A DNA stretch of 64,000 bases from the NCBI GenBank assembly GCA_019636675.1, contig JAHBXC010000002.1, forward strand, positions 248,001 to 312,000. Direction: 5' to 3'. The notes below the pieces were generated by a model. It did no database searches and had not been told where the DNA came from. It saw only the letters and a list, made by a program, of their open reading frames with translations. Positions 52,582-63,100 of this stretch are shown piece after piece (position 1 is the stretch's first letter; each line of letters starts with the position of its first letter). Made by a program: the position numbers and the translations under genes. This stretch comes from Phycisphaeraceae bacterium (GTDB lineage: Bacteria; Planctomycetota; Phycisphaerae; Phycisphaerales; UBA1924).

Positions 52582-54513
52582 ATGCGAGCCACTCACCGAC
52601 GAGCAACATCCCATCCGACGCTCGCGGCAGCACTCGCCGCGATCCGGGCTGTCCCCGCCTCGACGCTGCGCACCCTCGCGTGGGCGACCCTGGCGCTCGT
52701 CGCGATGGTCGCACCGGTGGGGGCCTTCGAGACCGCCCAGCCCGGCGCGCCGTCCGCCGCCCCCGCGTCGCGCCAGGCCGACAAGATTGCCGTCATCACC
52801 ATCCACGAGCCGATCACCTCGGTCACCGAGTACAGCGTGCGGCGCCGCCTCGCCGAGGCCGAGGCGCGCGGCGCCCAGGCGGTCGTCTTCGACATCAACA
52901 CGCCCGGCGGCGACCTCTTCGCCACCCTCGCGATCTGCAACGCGATCAAGGGCGGCCCGATCCCCACCACGGTCGCCTGGATCAACCCCGACGCCTACTC
53001 GGCCGGCGTGTTCATCGCCCTTGCCTGCCGTGAGATCGTCACCGCGCCCTACGCGACGCTGGGCGACGCCGCCCCCATCGCGATCATGCCCGGCATCGGG
53101 CTCCAGAGTCTCCCCGAGACCGAGCGCCAGAAGATCCTCGCGCCCGTCCTCGCGGAACTCGTGAACTCCGCGCGCCGCAACGCCTACGACGAGAAGTTCG
53201 TGCAGGGCTTCCTCTCGCTGGGCGCCGAGCTGTGGCTCGTCGAGGACACCCGCACCGGCGAGCGCTATTTCATCGACGAGCCCGAGTGGCGAACGGTGTT
53301 CGACAGCGACCCGCCGCGCATCTCGCCGCGATTCTCCGCCGGAGCGACCCGCGGCGCCGGCGCGTCCACGCCCGACACCCAGCCCCTCGTCGATCTGCCG
53401 CGACCTCGGGCCCGACCCGCCCCCGGCGAGCCACGAGGCGACGACAGCGAGTTCCGGCCCGCGATCCCCGGGCTCTCCGGCGAGACGCTCTCCGCCGTCT
53501 CCCAGAACCTCGACCAGCCCTCGCTTCGTCCTCAGTTCACCAGCGCCGACCGGGGGCGCTTCCGGCTCATCGAATACACCAGCGACGGCACCACGCTCCT
53601 CACGCTCAAGCAGGACGATCTGCTCCGCTACGGCTTCTCCTCGGGCGTGATCCGAAACGACGAGGAACTCAAGGCGTTCTTCGGCGCCAAGGAGCTCGTC
53701 CGCCTCGACAAAAGCGTCGTCGAGCACATCGTCTCGTTCCTGCGCAACAACTGGGTCCGCGGCGGGCTGATCGCGATCTTCCTCCTGTGCATGTTCCTCG
53801 AGCTGGTCGCGCCGGGCGTGACCGCGCCGGGGCTCATCGCGGGCGTCTGCCTGCTCGCGCTGCTCGCGCCGCCGCTGCTGCTCGGCGCCGCCGGCTGGTG
53901 GACCATCGCCGCCGTGGGCGCAGGCGTCGTGCTGCTGCTGGTCGAGCTCTTCGTGCTGCCCGGGATGATCATCTTCGGCGCAGTCGGGGTGCTCCTGCTG
54001 CTCGCGGGGCTGGTGGGCTCGTTCGTGAACACCAACGACCCGCGCATGGGCGACCAGATCGTGCACGGGCTGGCGATCACGCTGCTGGCGACCTTCGTCG
54101 CCGCGATCGGCATGTATTTCGTCGGGCGCGTCTACGGCTCCGTGCCCGTCCTCAACCGACTCGTCCTCACCGGCACGCAGGAACGACCCGAAGAAGGCGA
54201 TCTCCTCGCGAGCGACCACGCTCCCGAGCAGGGCCTCGTCTCGGTCGGCGACGAGGGCGTCGCCACCACGCCGCTGCGCCCGGCAGGGTCCGCGCAGTTC
54301 GGCGACACGATCGTCGATGTCGTCAGCGAAACCGGCTTCGCCGACAGCGGCACGCGCGTGCGCGTGCTCAGCGTCACCAGATACCGCGTCGGGGTCGAAG
54401 CGCTCGAGACAGGCGGTCAACCCGCGCCAGGCGAGCGCGATAAGCCCGTCGACGCCAACGAGCCACCCGATCATCACATTGAGCCCGTCGACGGCCCGGA
54501 GACACACGCGTGA
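52582..54513 (+). CDS. NfeD-family membrane-bound ClpP-class serine protease
   Basis: The 643-residue protein has a signal/anchor (about 28-50). A ClpP-like serine protease domain follows (about 65-230; VFDINTPGGDLFATLAICNA, then DAYSAGVFIALAC with the likely nucleophile serine). A long polar linker comes next (about 260-300 is proline/arginine-rich). Then four or so membrane helices (about 390-520) and a C-terminal soluble NfeD beta-barrel (about 545-610) complete it. This is the long NfeD type that works with stomatin/flotillin proteins, cutting hydrophobic substrates. The next two genes encode a short NfeD and FloA, as expected. Confidence 0.9.
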   Translation: MRATHRRATSHPTLAAALAAIRAVPASTLRTLAWATLALVAMVAPVGAFETAQPGAPSAAPASRQADKIAVITIHEPITSVTEYSVRRRLAEAEARGAQAVVFDINTPGGDLFATLAICNAIKGGPIPTTVAWINPDAYSAGVFIALACREIVTAPYATLGDAAPIAIMPGIGLQSLPETERQKILAPVLAELVNSARRNAYDEKFVQGFLSLGAELWLVEDTRTGERYFIDEPEWRTVFDSDPPRISPRFSAGATRGAGASTPDTQPLVDLPRPRARPAPGEPRGDDSEFRPAIPGLSGETLSAVSQNLDQPSLRPQFTSADRGRFRLIEYTSDGTTLLTLKQDDLLRYGFSSGVIRNDEELKAFFGAKELVRLDKSVVEHIVSFLRNNWVRGGLIAIFLLCMFLELVAPGVTAPGLIAGVCLLALLAPPLLLGAAGWWTIAAVGAGVVLLLVELFVLPGMIIFGAVGVLLLLAGLVGSFVNTNDPRMGDQIVHGLAITLLATFVAAIGMYFVGRVYGSVPVLNRLVLTGTQERPEEGDLLASDHAPEQGLVSVGDEGVATTPLRPAGSAQFGDTIVDVVSETGFADSGTRVRVLSVTRYRVGVEALETGGQPAPGERDKPVDANEPPDHHIEPVDGPETHA

Positions 54514-55028
54514 ACGAGGCGCTCCTCTGGTGGGGTTTCGGCCTTCTGATCGCCAGCGCCGTCGTTCTGGCGCTCGAGCTCTTTGTCCCCAGCGGCGGGG
54601 TGCTCGGGCTGCTCTCCGCGGCCCTCGCGATCGTCGCGGTCGTCTGCTTCTGGCGGGTCTCCCCGGCCTGGGGCATGAGCTCGCTGCTGGCGGTGCTGAT
54701 CCTCGGCCCGCTCGCGCTGGGGTTCTTCGTCAAGATATGGCCCGACACGCCCATCGGGCGCATGATGATCCTCGGGTCCAACGCGCCCGAAGAGCGAGAG
54801 CGCGCCGGGCGCGAGATCGCCGACGCCGCCAAGCAGGGCGAGATGGACGCCCTGGTGGGCGCCACCGGTCGCGCCATCACCGACCTGCGCCCCGTGGGCG
54901 TCGTCCTGCTCGATGGGCGCCGCCGCGAGGCGCTCGCCGAGGGCGCCTGGATCGAGAGCGGGAGCGAGGTTCGCGTCGTCCGGGTCGAGGGCACGCAGAT
55001 CCGCGTCCGCGAAGCCGCGAAGGCCTGA
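54510..55028 (+). CDS. Short NfeD-like membrane protein
   Basis: The 172-residue protein starts with GTG at 54510, overlapping the previous stop (GTGA). Membrane helices (about 7-70; LLWWGFGLLIASAVVLALEL and LLAVLILGPLALGFFV) lead to a soluble beta-barrel of the NfeD C-terminal/OB type (about 112-165; LVGATGRAITDLRPVGVVLL, VVRVEGTQIRV). It may assist FloA in membrane microdomains. Confidence 0.85.
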   Translation: MNEALLWWGFGLLIASAVVLALELFVPSGGVLGLLSAALAIVAVVCFWRVSPAWGMSSLLAVLILGPLALGFFVKIWPDTPIGRMMILGSNAPEERERAGREIADAAKQGEMDALVGATGRAITDLRPVGVVLLDGRRREALAEGAWIESGSEVRVVRVEGTQIRVREAAKA

Positions 55029-55121
55029 TTCCCCATTCCGGGGCGACGACGCGTCGCCTGCTTCTCTATACTCCGCCCCCATCCGGAGTCTGAGTTCCGG
55101 CCCGACCCGTAAGGAACCGCC

Positions 55122-56150
55122 ATGCACCCGATCCTGCTCGCCGCCATCGTCATCGTCGGCATCCTGCTCCTGATCCTCTTCTTCGTTCTCCTCCAGTTCA
55201 TCAACCTCTGGATCCAGGCGCTGTTCTCCGGCGCGAAGGTCTCGCTGTTCGACCTGATCGGCATGCGATTCCGGAAGATCGACCCGCGCATCATCGTGCT
55301 CAGCCGCATCCGCGCCGTGAAGGCCAACCTCAACATCGGCACCGCGCAGCTCGAGACGCACTACCTCGCCGGCGGGCGCGTCCCCAGCGTCATCACGGCG
55401 CTCATCGCCGCCGACCGAGCGAAGATCGACCTGCCCTGGGACACCGCCTGCGCCATCGACCTCGCCGGTCGCGACATCCTCGACGCCGTGCAGACCTCCG
55501 TGAACCCCAAGGTCATCGACTGCCCCGGCGTCGCCTCGGGTCGCGCCACCATCGACGCCGTCGCGCAGGACGGCATCCAGCTCAAGGTCCGCGCTCGCGT
55601 CACCGTTCGCGCCAACATCGCGCGACTCATCGGCGGCGCCACCGAGGAAACCATCATCGCGCGCGTCGGCGAGGGCATCGTCACCACGATCGGCTCCGCC
55701 AAGACCCACAAGGAAGTCCTCGAAAACCCCGATCGCATCTCCAAGACCGTGCTCTCCAAGGGCCTCGACGCCGGCACCGCCTTCGAGATCCTCTCCATCG
55801 ACATCGCCGACATCGACGTCGGCCAGAACATCGGCGCCATCATCCAGGCCGACCAGGCCGAGGCCGACAAGAAGCGCTTCCAGGCAGAAGCCGAGAAGCG
55901 CCGAGCCCTCGCGACCGCCGTCGAGCAGGAAAACCGCGCCAAGGTCCAGGAGAACCGCGCGAAGGTCGTCGCCGCCGAGGCCGAAATCCCCCTCGCCATG
56001 GCCGAGGCCTTCCGCAAGGGCCAGCTCGGCATCATGGACTACCACCGCCTCAAGAACATCCAGGCCGACACCGACATGCGCACCGCGATCAGCGGCGGCA
56101 CCGAAACCACCGCCCAGCAGCAGCAGTCGCGCAGCGGCTCCGGCTCCTGA
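55122..56150 (+). CDS. floA: Flotillin-like protein FloA
   Basis: The 342-residue protein has an N-terminal hairpin membrane segment (about 5-28, [20 protein letters not shown]) and an SPFH/Band-7-type domain (about 40-240). A C-terminal coiled coil rich in A, E and K (about 245-300) and a short QQQQ-type tail follow. AAGGAA sits 5 bases before the ATG. FloA scaffolds membrane microdomains, often beside an NfeD gene, as here. It is convergent with the next gene. Confidence 0.93.
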   Translation: MHPILLAAIVIVGILLLILFFVLLQFINLWIQALFSGAKVSLFDLIGMRFRKIDPRIIVLSRIRAVKANLNIGTAQLETHYLAGGRVPSVITALIAADRAKIDLPWDTACAIDLAGRDILDAVQTSVNPKVIDCPGVASGRATIDAVAQDGIQLKVRARVTVRANIARLIGGATEETIIARVGEGIVTTIGSAKTHKEVLENPDRISKTVLSKGLDAGTAFEILSIDIADIDVGQNIGAIIQADQAEADKKRFQAEAEKRRALATAVEQENRAKVQENRAKVVAAEAEIPLAMAEAFRKGQLGIMDYHRLKNIQADTDMRTAISGGTETTAQQQQSRSGSGS

Positions 56151-56159
56151 CCAAATCCC

Positions 56160-56915
56160 TCAGCGTTTCTGAGAAGCGTCGCGCAGCAGCACGCCCATCC
56201 GCGAGGCGCGGTACGCCTCGTCCGTGAGCATCGTCGGCGCGCTCGCCTCCGCCTCGGGCGTGCGCGCAGGCGCGGCTGTCACGCTGCCGGACCGATACCC
56301 GATCCCCCCGAACGCCGGTGGGGACGCGGGGGGCCCGGAGGACGCTGTGGATGCGTCGCTCACGCTGTTGCGCAGCGGGCCGCCTCGCCGCCCGTCCACG
56401 CGCGGGAACACCCGCGTCGGACCCTCGCCGAGCGCCTCGGGAGGCAGGCCCCCGGTGTAATAGATCGTCCCCGGAGGCACTTCCGGATACACGCCCCCGG
56501 GCCCGGCGACATACGACGACCGCTCGAACGCCGCGACGAGCGAACCGCTGATCCGGTAGAACCGCCCGTCCGCCCCGACATAGACGCGATCGAACCCCGT
56601 GGGCGTGCGCAGGTCCGCCTCGCCCCCGAGGTGGTACATGCTCGCGCGCGAGGGATCGAAGTCCGCGAAGCCCGGATCGACTTCGCGAAGCCCGCCCGCG
56701 CCAGGCGCGCCGACGAACCCGCCCACGCCGGCGTGGTTGGGGAAGAAAATCGACGGGTTGCTCCACTGCTGCCCGGGCCAGCCCAGCCCGCCGCCCAGCC
56801 CGACGCCGCCGTACGCGCCCACGCCGGAAGACTGCGCAAGGGCCCCGCACGCCAGCAGCCACGCGCCGGATGACGCGAGGGCGACAAGTCGTGCTGTGCG
56901 CGTCAGTGCGTGCAT
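56160..56915 (-). CDS. Exported glycine-rich protein of unknown function
   Basis: The 251-residue protein has a signal peptide (about 1-28, ending ACGALAQ). The mature part is glycine/proline-rich with few charged residues; it contains VYVGADGRFYRISGSLVAAF and PEVPPGTIYYTGGLPPEALG, which look beta-rich. No domain recognised. It ends 9 bases from the convergent floA and is divergent from the next gene by 45 bases. The signal peptide is the surest feature. Confidence 0.6.
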   Translation of the reverse strand: MHALTRTARLVALASSGAWLLACGALAQSSGVGAYGGVGLGGGLGWPGQQWSNPSIFFPNHAGVGGFVGAPGAGGLREVDPGFADFDPSRASMYHLGGEADLRTPTGFDRVYVGADGRFYRISGSLVAAFERSSYVAGPGGVYPEVPPGTIYYTGGLPPEALGEGPTRVFPRVDGRRGGPLRNSVSDASTASSGPPASPPAFGGIGYRSGSVTAAPARTPEAEASAPTMLTDEAYRASRMGVLLRDASQKR

Positions 56916-56960
56916 CCGTGGGTTCCTCCGGCCGACGCCAGATAGTACGCTGTCAACCCA

Positions 56961-57617
56961 ATGTCCATCGGCGAAAGACCATCCTGGCTTTCCAGCCCGT
57001 CCCTCGCGTCGCAGTGGCCCGTCCCCGTCCGCTGGCTTCGGATGTGGGGAAAGGTCTGGGTCATCCTCGCCGCGATCTCGTTCGTCCTTTTGACGGCGAT
57101 CTCGGTCTTCTGGCTCGCTGTCGCCGGCTGGAAGCCCGAGGAATCCGGGATCGGCGTCGGCCCGTGGCACTCCGCGTTTGGGTTCGATGACTGGCGTTTC
57201 TGGATCGCGGCGCCGGTGATGCTCGGGGGCGTGCTCGCGACCATTGCCTCTTTGGTGCGCCCTCGCGCCGTGATCGCGCTGATGGTCTGCGCAGTCATCG
57301 CAGTCCTCGCCGATCGGCTGCTCTCCCCGACGCAGGCGCAGATCGCGCAGCAACGCTACCCGGCGCTCAAGAGCCTCTTCGTCCCCGGGAATCCGCGCAG
57401 CGTCGCGTCGGTCGTGTTCGAGGTCGCGATGTTCGCGTCGGTCTTCCTGGCGTGGTTGCACCTCGCGTTCGTGCGCGACCCGTGCCCCAAGCCGTGGGAG
57501 TGCCCGCACTGCGCCTACGACGCGCGAGGGCTGCCGACCCACGCGGAGCAATGCCCCGAGTGCGGTCTGTCGCTGTGCCCTCCGGTGAAGGTGAAGTCGC
57601 GCCGTTTACGCCGCTGA
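56961..57617 (+). CDS. Membrane protein with C-terminal double-CxxC ribbon
   Basis: The 218-residue protein has about four transmembrane segments (VWVILAAISFVLLTAISVFW, WIAAPVMLGGVLATIASLV, AVIALMVCAVIAVLADRLL, VAMFASVFLAWLHLAF). Its cytosolic tail carries CPHCAYDARGLP and CPECGLSLCPP, a four-cysteine zinc-ribbon form common at the end of planctomycete proteins. Function unknown. It overlaps the 3' end of the convergent ctaA by 12 bases. Confidence 0.75.
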   Translation: MSIGERPSWLSSPSLASQWPVPVRWLRMWGKVWVILAAISFVLLTAISVFWLAVAGWKPEESGIGVGPWHSAFGFDDWRFWIAAPVMLGGVLATIASLVRPRAVIALMVCAVIAVLADRLLSPTQAQIAQQRYPALKSLFVPGNPRSVASVVFEVAMFASVFLAWLHLAFVRDPCPKPWECPHCAYDARGLPTHAEQCPECGLSLCPPVKVKSRRLRR

Positions 57618-59006
57618 CTTCTTCGGCAGCACCAGGCGCCTCGTCCACACCGCCGCCAGCGTCGCCAGCGCGAGCAGCGCCGCGCCGTTCGCCTGGTGCG
57701 CCGTGGTCACGAGCACCTCGGGCCAGGGGTCGCTGTCCTTCCACAGCAGCACCGCGGCGAGCGCGCCCACTCCCAGCACCATCTGCAGAATCGTCGTGTG
57801 CATCACGCCCGTGCCGACGATGCGCGTCAGCGCGTCGGGGCTGCGAACGCTCATCGCCGGCGCGAGGCACTGACGCGTGCGCAGACCGGCGCCGATCGCG
57901 ATCGCCGCAACCAGCACGCTGTTGGTGATGTGCGTCAGCAGCACGTGCGAATACCCCGCCGAACCCTCGAAATGGCGCGTCATCACGCCCAGCAGCAATT
58001 GGATCGTCAGGAACACGAGCAACAGCGTCGTGATGAAGCGCCCGCACCCCGGCAGCGCGCCGGGCTTCTTCGGCTCGTTGCGCTTCCAGCGCACGCTCGC
58101 GAACGCCGCCACCGCGACGAAGAACGCGAAGATCAGCTGCCCGGTCGTCCCGTGCAGCGCCGCGAGCGCGCGGTTGTCGAGGAACACGCGCGCGCCGCCG
58201 ATGTAGCCCTGCGCCGCGACGAACAGACCGCCCGCGAACACCAGCGCCCACATCCACTTCCGTCGGTCGCACGCGATCGTCACGAACCAGCCCACGAGCA
58301 CCGTCACGCCCACGAGCGACCCGATCAGCCGGTGCGCGTGCTCGTAGTAGATCCCGCCCGTCATCTTGCTCAGCGGGAACAGGAACATGTTCCGACCGAA
58401 CGAGCCGGGCCAGTCCGGCACCGCCATGCCCGCTTCCTTGCTCGTCACCACGCCGCCCACCACGATCAGCGGCACGAACGACAGCGCCGCGATCTTCATG
58501 TACAGCGCGTGCCAGTCGCGAGGCGAGCCGTCCGCCCTCGTGTCGCCACGGTGCAGGCCCGTCCTCGAGCCCAGCACGCCGCCCAGCGCGCCCACGATCG
58601 CCGACAACGCCAGCCACCCAAGGGCGATCTGCGCCGCGTTCTCGCGGAACACCGTCGCGTCGCTGGGCTCGGTCGTCTCCACGGCGTTGGCCGCGACATT
58701 CTCCGCGAGCTGCTCGGTCTCGCTCCCCAGCACCGAGCCCACCATCAGCAGGAACAGCAACCCCGCGAGCACCCCTGCGCCGATCCCCACCGGGATCGCG
58801 CGCGACTTCCCGACCCGGGAGGTCCCCAGCGCGATCACCGCCAGGAAGGTCGCGACCAGCAGGAAGAACACGACAGGGGAGGGCGCGCGCAGGTCGGGCA
58901 GGTGCGTGAAAAACCCGACCCCGGCCATCGCGACGGCGGCGCCGAAGCCGATCGTGACCGCCGCGACAGCAGGGGAGTGCGCGAGGGGCTTGACGGGAGA
59001 GAGCAT
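57606..59006 (-). CDS. ctaA: Heme A synthase (COX15/CtaA)
   Basis: Start chosen at ATG 59006 (466 residues, MLSPVKPLAHSP), with AAGGG 8 bases upstream; an ATG at 59033 lacks a Shine-Dalgarno. Two extra N-terminal helices (about 12-70) and a hydrophilic linker precede the eight-helix CtaA core (about 155-460). Heme-ligand histidines are in HAHRLIGSLVGV, ALHGTTGQL, LLTHITNSVLV and TTAHQANGAAL. It oxidises heme O to heme A for cytochrome oxidase. It is divergent from actA, linking heme A supply with alternative complex III. Confidence 0.9.
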   Translation of the reverse strand: MLSPVKPLAHSPAVAAVTIGFGAAVAMAGVGFFTHLPDLRAPSPVVFFLLVATFLAVIALGTSRVGKSRAIPVGIGAGVLAGLLFLLMVGSVLGSETEQLAENVAANAVETTEPSDATVFRENAAQIALGWLALSAIVGALGGVLGSRTGLHRGDTRADGSPRDWHALYMKIAALSFVPLIVVGGVVTSKEAGMAVPDWPGSFGRNMFLFPLSKMTGGIYYEHAHRLIGSLVGVTVLVGWFVTIACDRRKWMWALVFAGGLFVAAQGYIGGARVFLDNRALAALHGTTGQLIFAFFVAVAAFASVRWKRNEPKKPGALPGCGRFITTLLLVFLTIQLLLGVMTRHFEGSAGYSHVLLTHITNSVLVAAIAIGAGLRTRQCLAPAMSVRSPDALTRIVGTGVMHTTILQMVLGVGALAAVLLWKDSDPWPEVLVTTAHQANGAALLALATLAAVWTRRLVLPKKSAA

Positions 59007-59325
59007 GTCGGAATCCCTTGATATGGGTGTCATCGGGGGCGTGCGCTCGGGCGGGACTGTCTGCGACTCAGTCTCATTTAGTGCAGAAGGCCCGACCCGA
59101 CTTGCATTTTCCGGCGGACTAGCACTCAATACGGCCTCGCAAGAATAGGCCCCGGTCTCTCGACGGCGACGAAGGTCTTTCCGGACCTCACCCGACCCGC
59201 CGCAGATCGCAGGAATCGCTATTCTTGCCCGCCTCGACCCACACGGACCCCTCACCCGCCGGTCCGGACCCCTGCAGACCCCGACCGGCGCGATCACCCC
59301 AGTCCTTCGGAAGGAAGCCCCAGCG
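59007..59325. promoter_or_regulatory. ctaA/actA divergent region with long-spaced inverted repeat
   Basis: The 319 bases between ctaA and actA hold no gene. They contain a perfect 10-bp inverted repeat, GCAAGAATAG at 59139-59148 and CTATTCTTGC at 59219-59228, 70 bases apart. A weak plus-strand pair TTGCAT (59102-59107) and TCAATA (59126-59131) has an 18-base spacer. GGAAGGAA just before the actA GTG is a good Shine-Dalgarno. Confidence 0.35.
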
Positions 59326-60057
59326 GTGACCACCATCTTCCCGAAGTGGACCAACCGGATCCGCGAGATCACGGCCCTGTCGGCCTTCGGCGGCCTGTGC
59401 TTCGCGATCGCCGTCGTTTGGTACTACTTCACGCCCAAGTTCTGGGAAGTCGGGTACATGCCCGATCAGCCCGTGAACTTCAGCCATCAGGTCCACGCCG
59501 GCCAGCTCGGCATGGACTGCCGGTACTGCCACACGCACGTCGAGCAGAGCTACCACTCCAACGTGCCGCAGACCAGCACCTGCATGAGCTGCCACACCGT
59601 CGTCGACGCGCTCAGCGGGTACCTCGCCAAGGCAACCAGCGCCGACGGCCAGCGCCCCAGCGCGCACTGGCTCAGCGCCGACCTCGCCCGCCTCCGCGGC
59701 GCGTACGAGTCGGGCAAGCCCATCGAGTGGGCGCGCATCCACAAGGTGCCCGACTACGCCCACTTCCCCCACGCCGTGCACGTCAACGCAGGTGTCTCCT
59801 GCTACTCGTGCCACGGGCGCATCGACACCATGCCCGTCGTCTTCCAGAGCGAGCCGCTCTCCATGGGCTGGTGCCTCGAGTGCCATCGCAACCCCGAGAA
59901 GTACATGGTCGACACCACCAAGGTGAAGGTGACCGACCTGCGCACCGTCGAGTCGCTGCTCTCACAGCCCAACTACGCCATGACCTCCGGCGTCGAGCTG
60001 GTCAAGCAGCGACTGCGCAACCTCCCGCCGCAGCAGTGCGCGGCGTGTCACTACTGA
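59326..60057 (+). CDS. actA: Alternative complex III pentaheme cytochrome c subunit (ActA)
   Basis: The 243-residue protein starts with GTG at 59326, with AAGGAA upstream. One N-terminal transmembrane anchor (about 16-36) is followed by five CxxCH heme sites: CRYCH, CMSCH, CYSCH, CLECH and CAACH. This number and the order before actB fit ActA of alternative complex III, which oxidises menaquinol and passes electrons to a terminal oxidase in place of the bc1 complex. Confidence 0.95.
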   Translation: MTTIFPKWTNRIREITALSAFGGLCFAIAVVWYYFTPKFWEVGYMPDQPVNFSHQVHAGQLGMDCRYCHTHVEQSYHSNVPQTSTCMSCHTVVDALSGYLAKATSADGQRPSAHWLSADLARLRGAYESGKPIEWARIHKVPDYAHFPHAVHVNAGVSCYSCHGRIDTMPVVFQSEPLSMGWCLECHRNPEKYMVDTTKVKVTDLRTVESLLSQPNYAMTSGVELVKQRLRNLPPQQCAACHY

Positions 60058-60118
60058 GTTTCCCCCCGTCCGCATTCCCCTCTCGTGATCCACTCGCGTC
60101 GAGCGACCCTCGCACGGC

Positions 60119-63100
60119 GTGATCACCGAGTCTCAGCAGGCGAGCATCACGCCCATGAGCGCACACGATCAATGCCCCTCGTCGAAGAAGGAGGGCAAGC
60201 CCGCCCTCAAGCCGCGCGTCGCGCCGGATACCTCCGCCGCGACCGGCGCACGCTTCTACCGGTCTGTCGACGACATCGCCGACACCCCGGAGTTTCGCGA
60301 GCACGCCGAGCGTGAGTTCCTCGCCGGCGCCTCCGAGATCAACGAGGAAACCCGGCGCGAGTTCCTGAAGATCATGGGCGCCTCGCTCGCGCTGGCCGGC
60401 GTCGCCGGTCTCGCCGCCTGCCGACGCCCGGACCACAAGATCCTCGCGTACAACAAAGAGCCCGAGGACCTCGTCCCCGGAAACCCGCTCTTCTACGCGA
60501 CCGCCATGCCCGGCGCCGCGGGCGCGCAGGGCCTGCTCGTCCGCACCATCGACGGGCGCCCCATCAAGCTCGAGGGCAACCCTCTCCACCCGATCAACCA
60601 GGGCAAGAGCGACCTCTTCGCGCAGGCCGCGATCCTCGACCTGTACGACGTCGATCGTCTCCGCTCGCCTCGCCAAGGCGCGCAGGCCAGGACCTGGGCC
60701 GAGTTCGAGTCCTTCGCCTCGTCGCACTTCGGCGCGTTCAACGCCACCGGCGGCGAGGGCCTCGCGTTCCTCGTCGACGCCCAGTCCGGCCCCACTCGCG
60801 CCGCGATGCGAGCACGGGTCCTCGACCGCTGGCCGCGCGCCCGCTGGGTCGAGCACGACGCGCTCGACACCGGCTCGGCCCACGACGGCGCAGTCCTCGC
60901 CTTCGGCGGCGCGAACCGAGAGGTCTTCAACCTCTCTCGCGCCAAGGTCATCCTCTCCGTCGGTCGCGATTTCATGACCGAGCCCGGCGCCCTCGCCGAG
61001 GCGCGCGGCTACGCGCAGGGACGCCGCCTCACCGGCCCCGACGCGACCCGCGACGAGATGAACCGTCTCTACGCCGTCGAGTCCGCGCTCACCATCACCG
61101 GCGGCAACGCCGACCACCGCCTCGCGCTCAAGCCCTCCGAGCTGCCCACCTTCCTCGCCACGCTCGCGAACAAGGTCTTCGCGCGCACCGGCACGGGCGG
61201 AGCGCTCTCCGCGTCCGTCGCAGGCGCCACGCTCCCGGCGCACGACGCCTGGATCACCGCGCTCGCCGAGGATCTCTGCTCGGCGCAGAACCGCGGCGCC
61301 GGCGCAGTCCTCGTCGGCGCGCAGCTCCCGGCCTGGTGCCACGCGCTCGCGCACGCCATCCACTCCGCGATCGCCGCCGTCGGCGCGACCGTGTCGTACG
61401 TCGCCCGCCCGGACGCCGATCGCGCCTCGGGGCCCCAGCGGTTCAAGTCGCTCGTCGCCGACATGAACGCCGGGCGCGTCAGCACCCTCGTGCTCATGGG
61501 CGTCAACCCGGCCTTCACCGCGCCGAGCGATCTCGACTACGCCGCCGCCCACGCCAAGGTCGGCACGACGATCGCGCTGTCCGCCAACCTCGACGAAACC
61601 GCCGCCGCGTCGACATGGGCCCTGCCCGCGGCGCACTTCCTTGAGGCGTGGGGCGACGCGCACGCCGCCGACGGGACCATCAGCCCCGTCCAGCCGATGA
61701 TCGCGCCGCTCTTCGGCGCACGCTCGCAGGCCGAAGTCCTCGCCGCGATCCTGGGCGACTCCACCCTCGACGGCTTCGACATCGTCCGCACCGTGTGGAA
61801 GGGCGTCCTCCGGCAGGACGGCGAGCAGTTCGAGCGCACCTGGCGCCGCGCCCTGCACGACGGCGTCGTGCCCAACACCGCCGCCCGCCGCGTCAGCCCT
61901 CCCGTCAACGCGTCCGCCATCGCGACGGCTATCCGAGAGGGCGTCAACGACGCGCCGGCGTCCAGCGACCTCGAGGTCGCGATCCTGCCGCACCCGTACC
62001 TTCGCGACGGCGCGTCGGGCAACAACCCGTGGCTCTACGAGACGCCGCACCCCGTCACCAAGGTCTGCTGGGATAACCCCGTTCAGATCCACCCCGAGAC
62101 CGCCAAGTCGCTGCGCCTGTCGCAGGGCGATCGCATCCGGCTCAACGCGAACGGGCGCTCCATCGAGGCGGCGGTCTTCGTGCAGCCCGGCGTCGCGCTG
62201 GGCACGCTCGTCGTCGAGCTGGGCATGGGGCGTCGCTCCGGCGGGCGCATCGCCGAGGGTCGCGGGTTCGACACCTTCCCGCTGCGCACGACCGGCGCGA
62301 TGGGCGCCGCCACCGGCGCCACCGTCGAGAAGATCGGCTCGGGCTACACCCTCGCCAGCACGCAGAACCACCAGTCCATCGAGGGTCGCGACATCATCCG
62401 CGAAGTCGACCTCGGCGCCTGGCAGAAGTTCGGCAACCAGATGGTGAAGGAGAAGGACACCTACGGGCGATACCGCGAACTGAACTTCGCCGGACGCCTG
62501 GGGACCGAGGCCCACACCCCGCTCAACCGCAACGTCTACCTCGAGTCGCAGACCCACGTCTACCACACGGTCGATTCCGAGGGCCAGCCCCGAGAGATCG
62601 GCCGGCGCGACCCGCACACCGGCGTCATCGACCCCCAGTCCGTGTACCAGCAGTGGGGGATGTCGATCGACCTGACCACCTGCACCGGCTGCGGCACCTG
62701 CATCACCGCCTGCCAGGCCGAGAACAACATCCCCGTCGTCGGCAAGGCCGAGATCGATCGCGGGCGCCAGATGCACTGGATCCGCGTCGACCGCTACTTC
62801 GCCGACGTCCACACCGGCGCCGGCGACGAGACCGCGATGCTCCTCCAGCCCATCGCGTGCGTCCACTGCGAGAACGCGCCCTGCGAGACCGTCTGCCCGG
62901 TCAACGCGACCGTCCACGACTACGAGGGCACCAACAACATGGCGTACAACCGCTGCATCGGCACGCGGTACTGCGCCAACAACTGCCCCTACAAGGTCCG
63001 ACGCTTCAACTGGTTCGACTACGCGACCAAGGAATACCCCGCGGAGTACGGCCAGATCGCCGAGGGCGCCAAGGGCTCCATCCAGCCCCCCAACGGGCAC

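Noticed and set aside
50299-54507. Long open frame on the minus strand opposite the NfeD, Nudix and mur region
   Set aside because: Same shadow effect; no domain, and it conflicts with murB, murC and nfeD, which have clear motifs.
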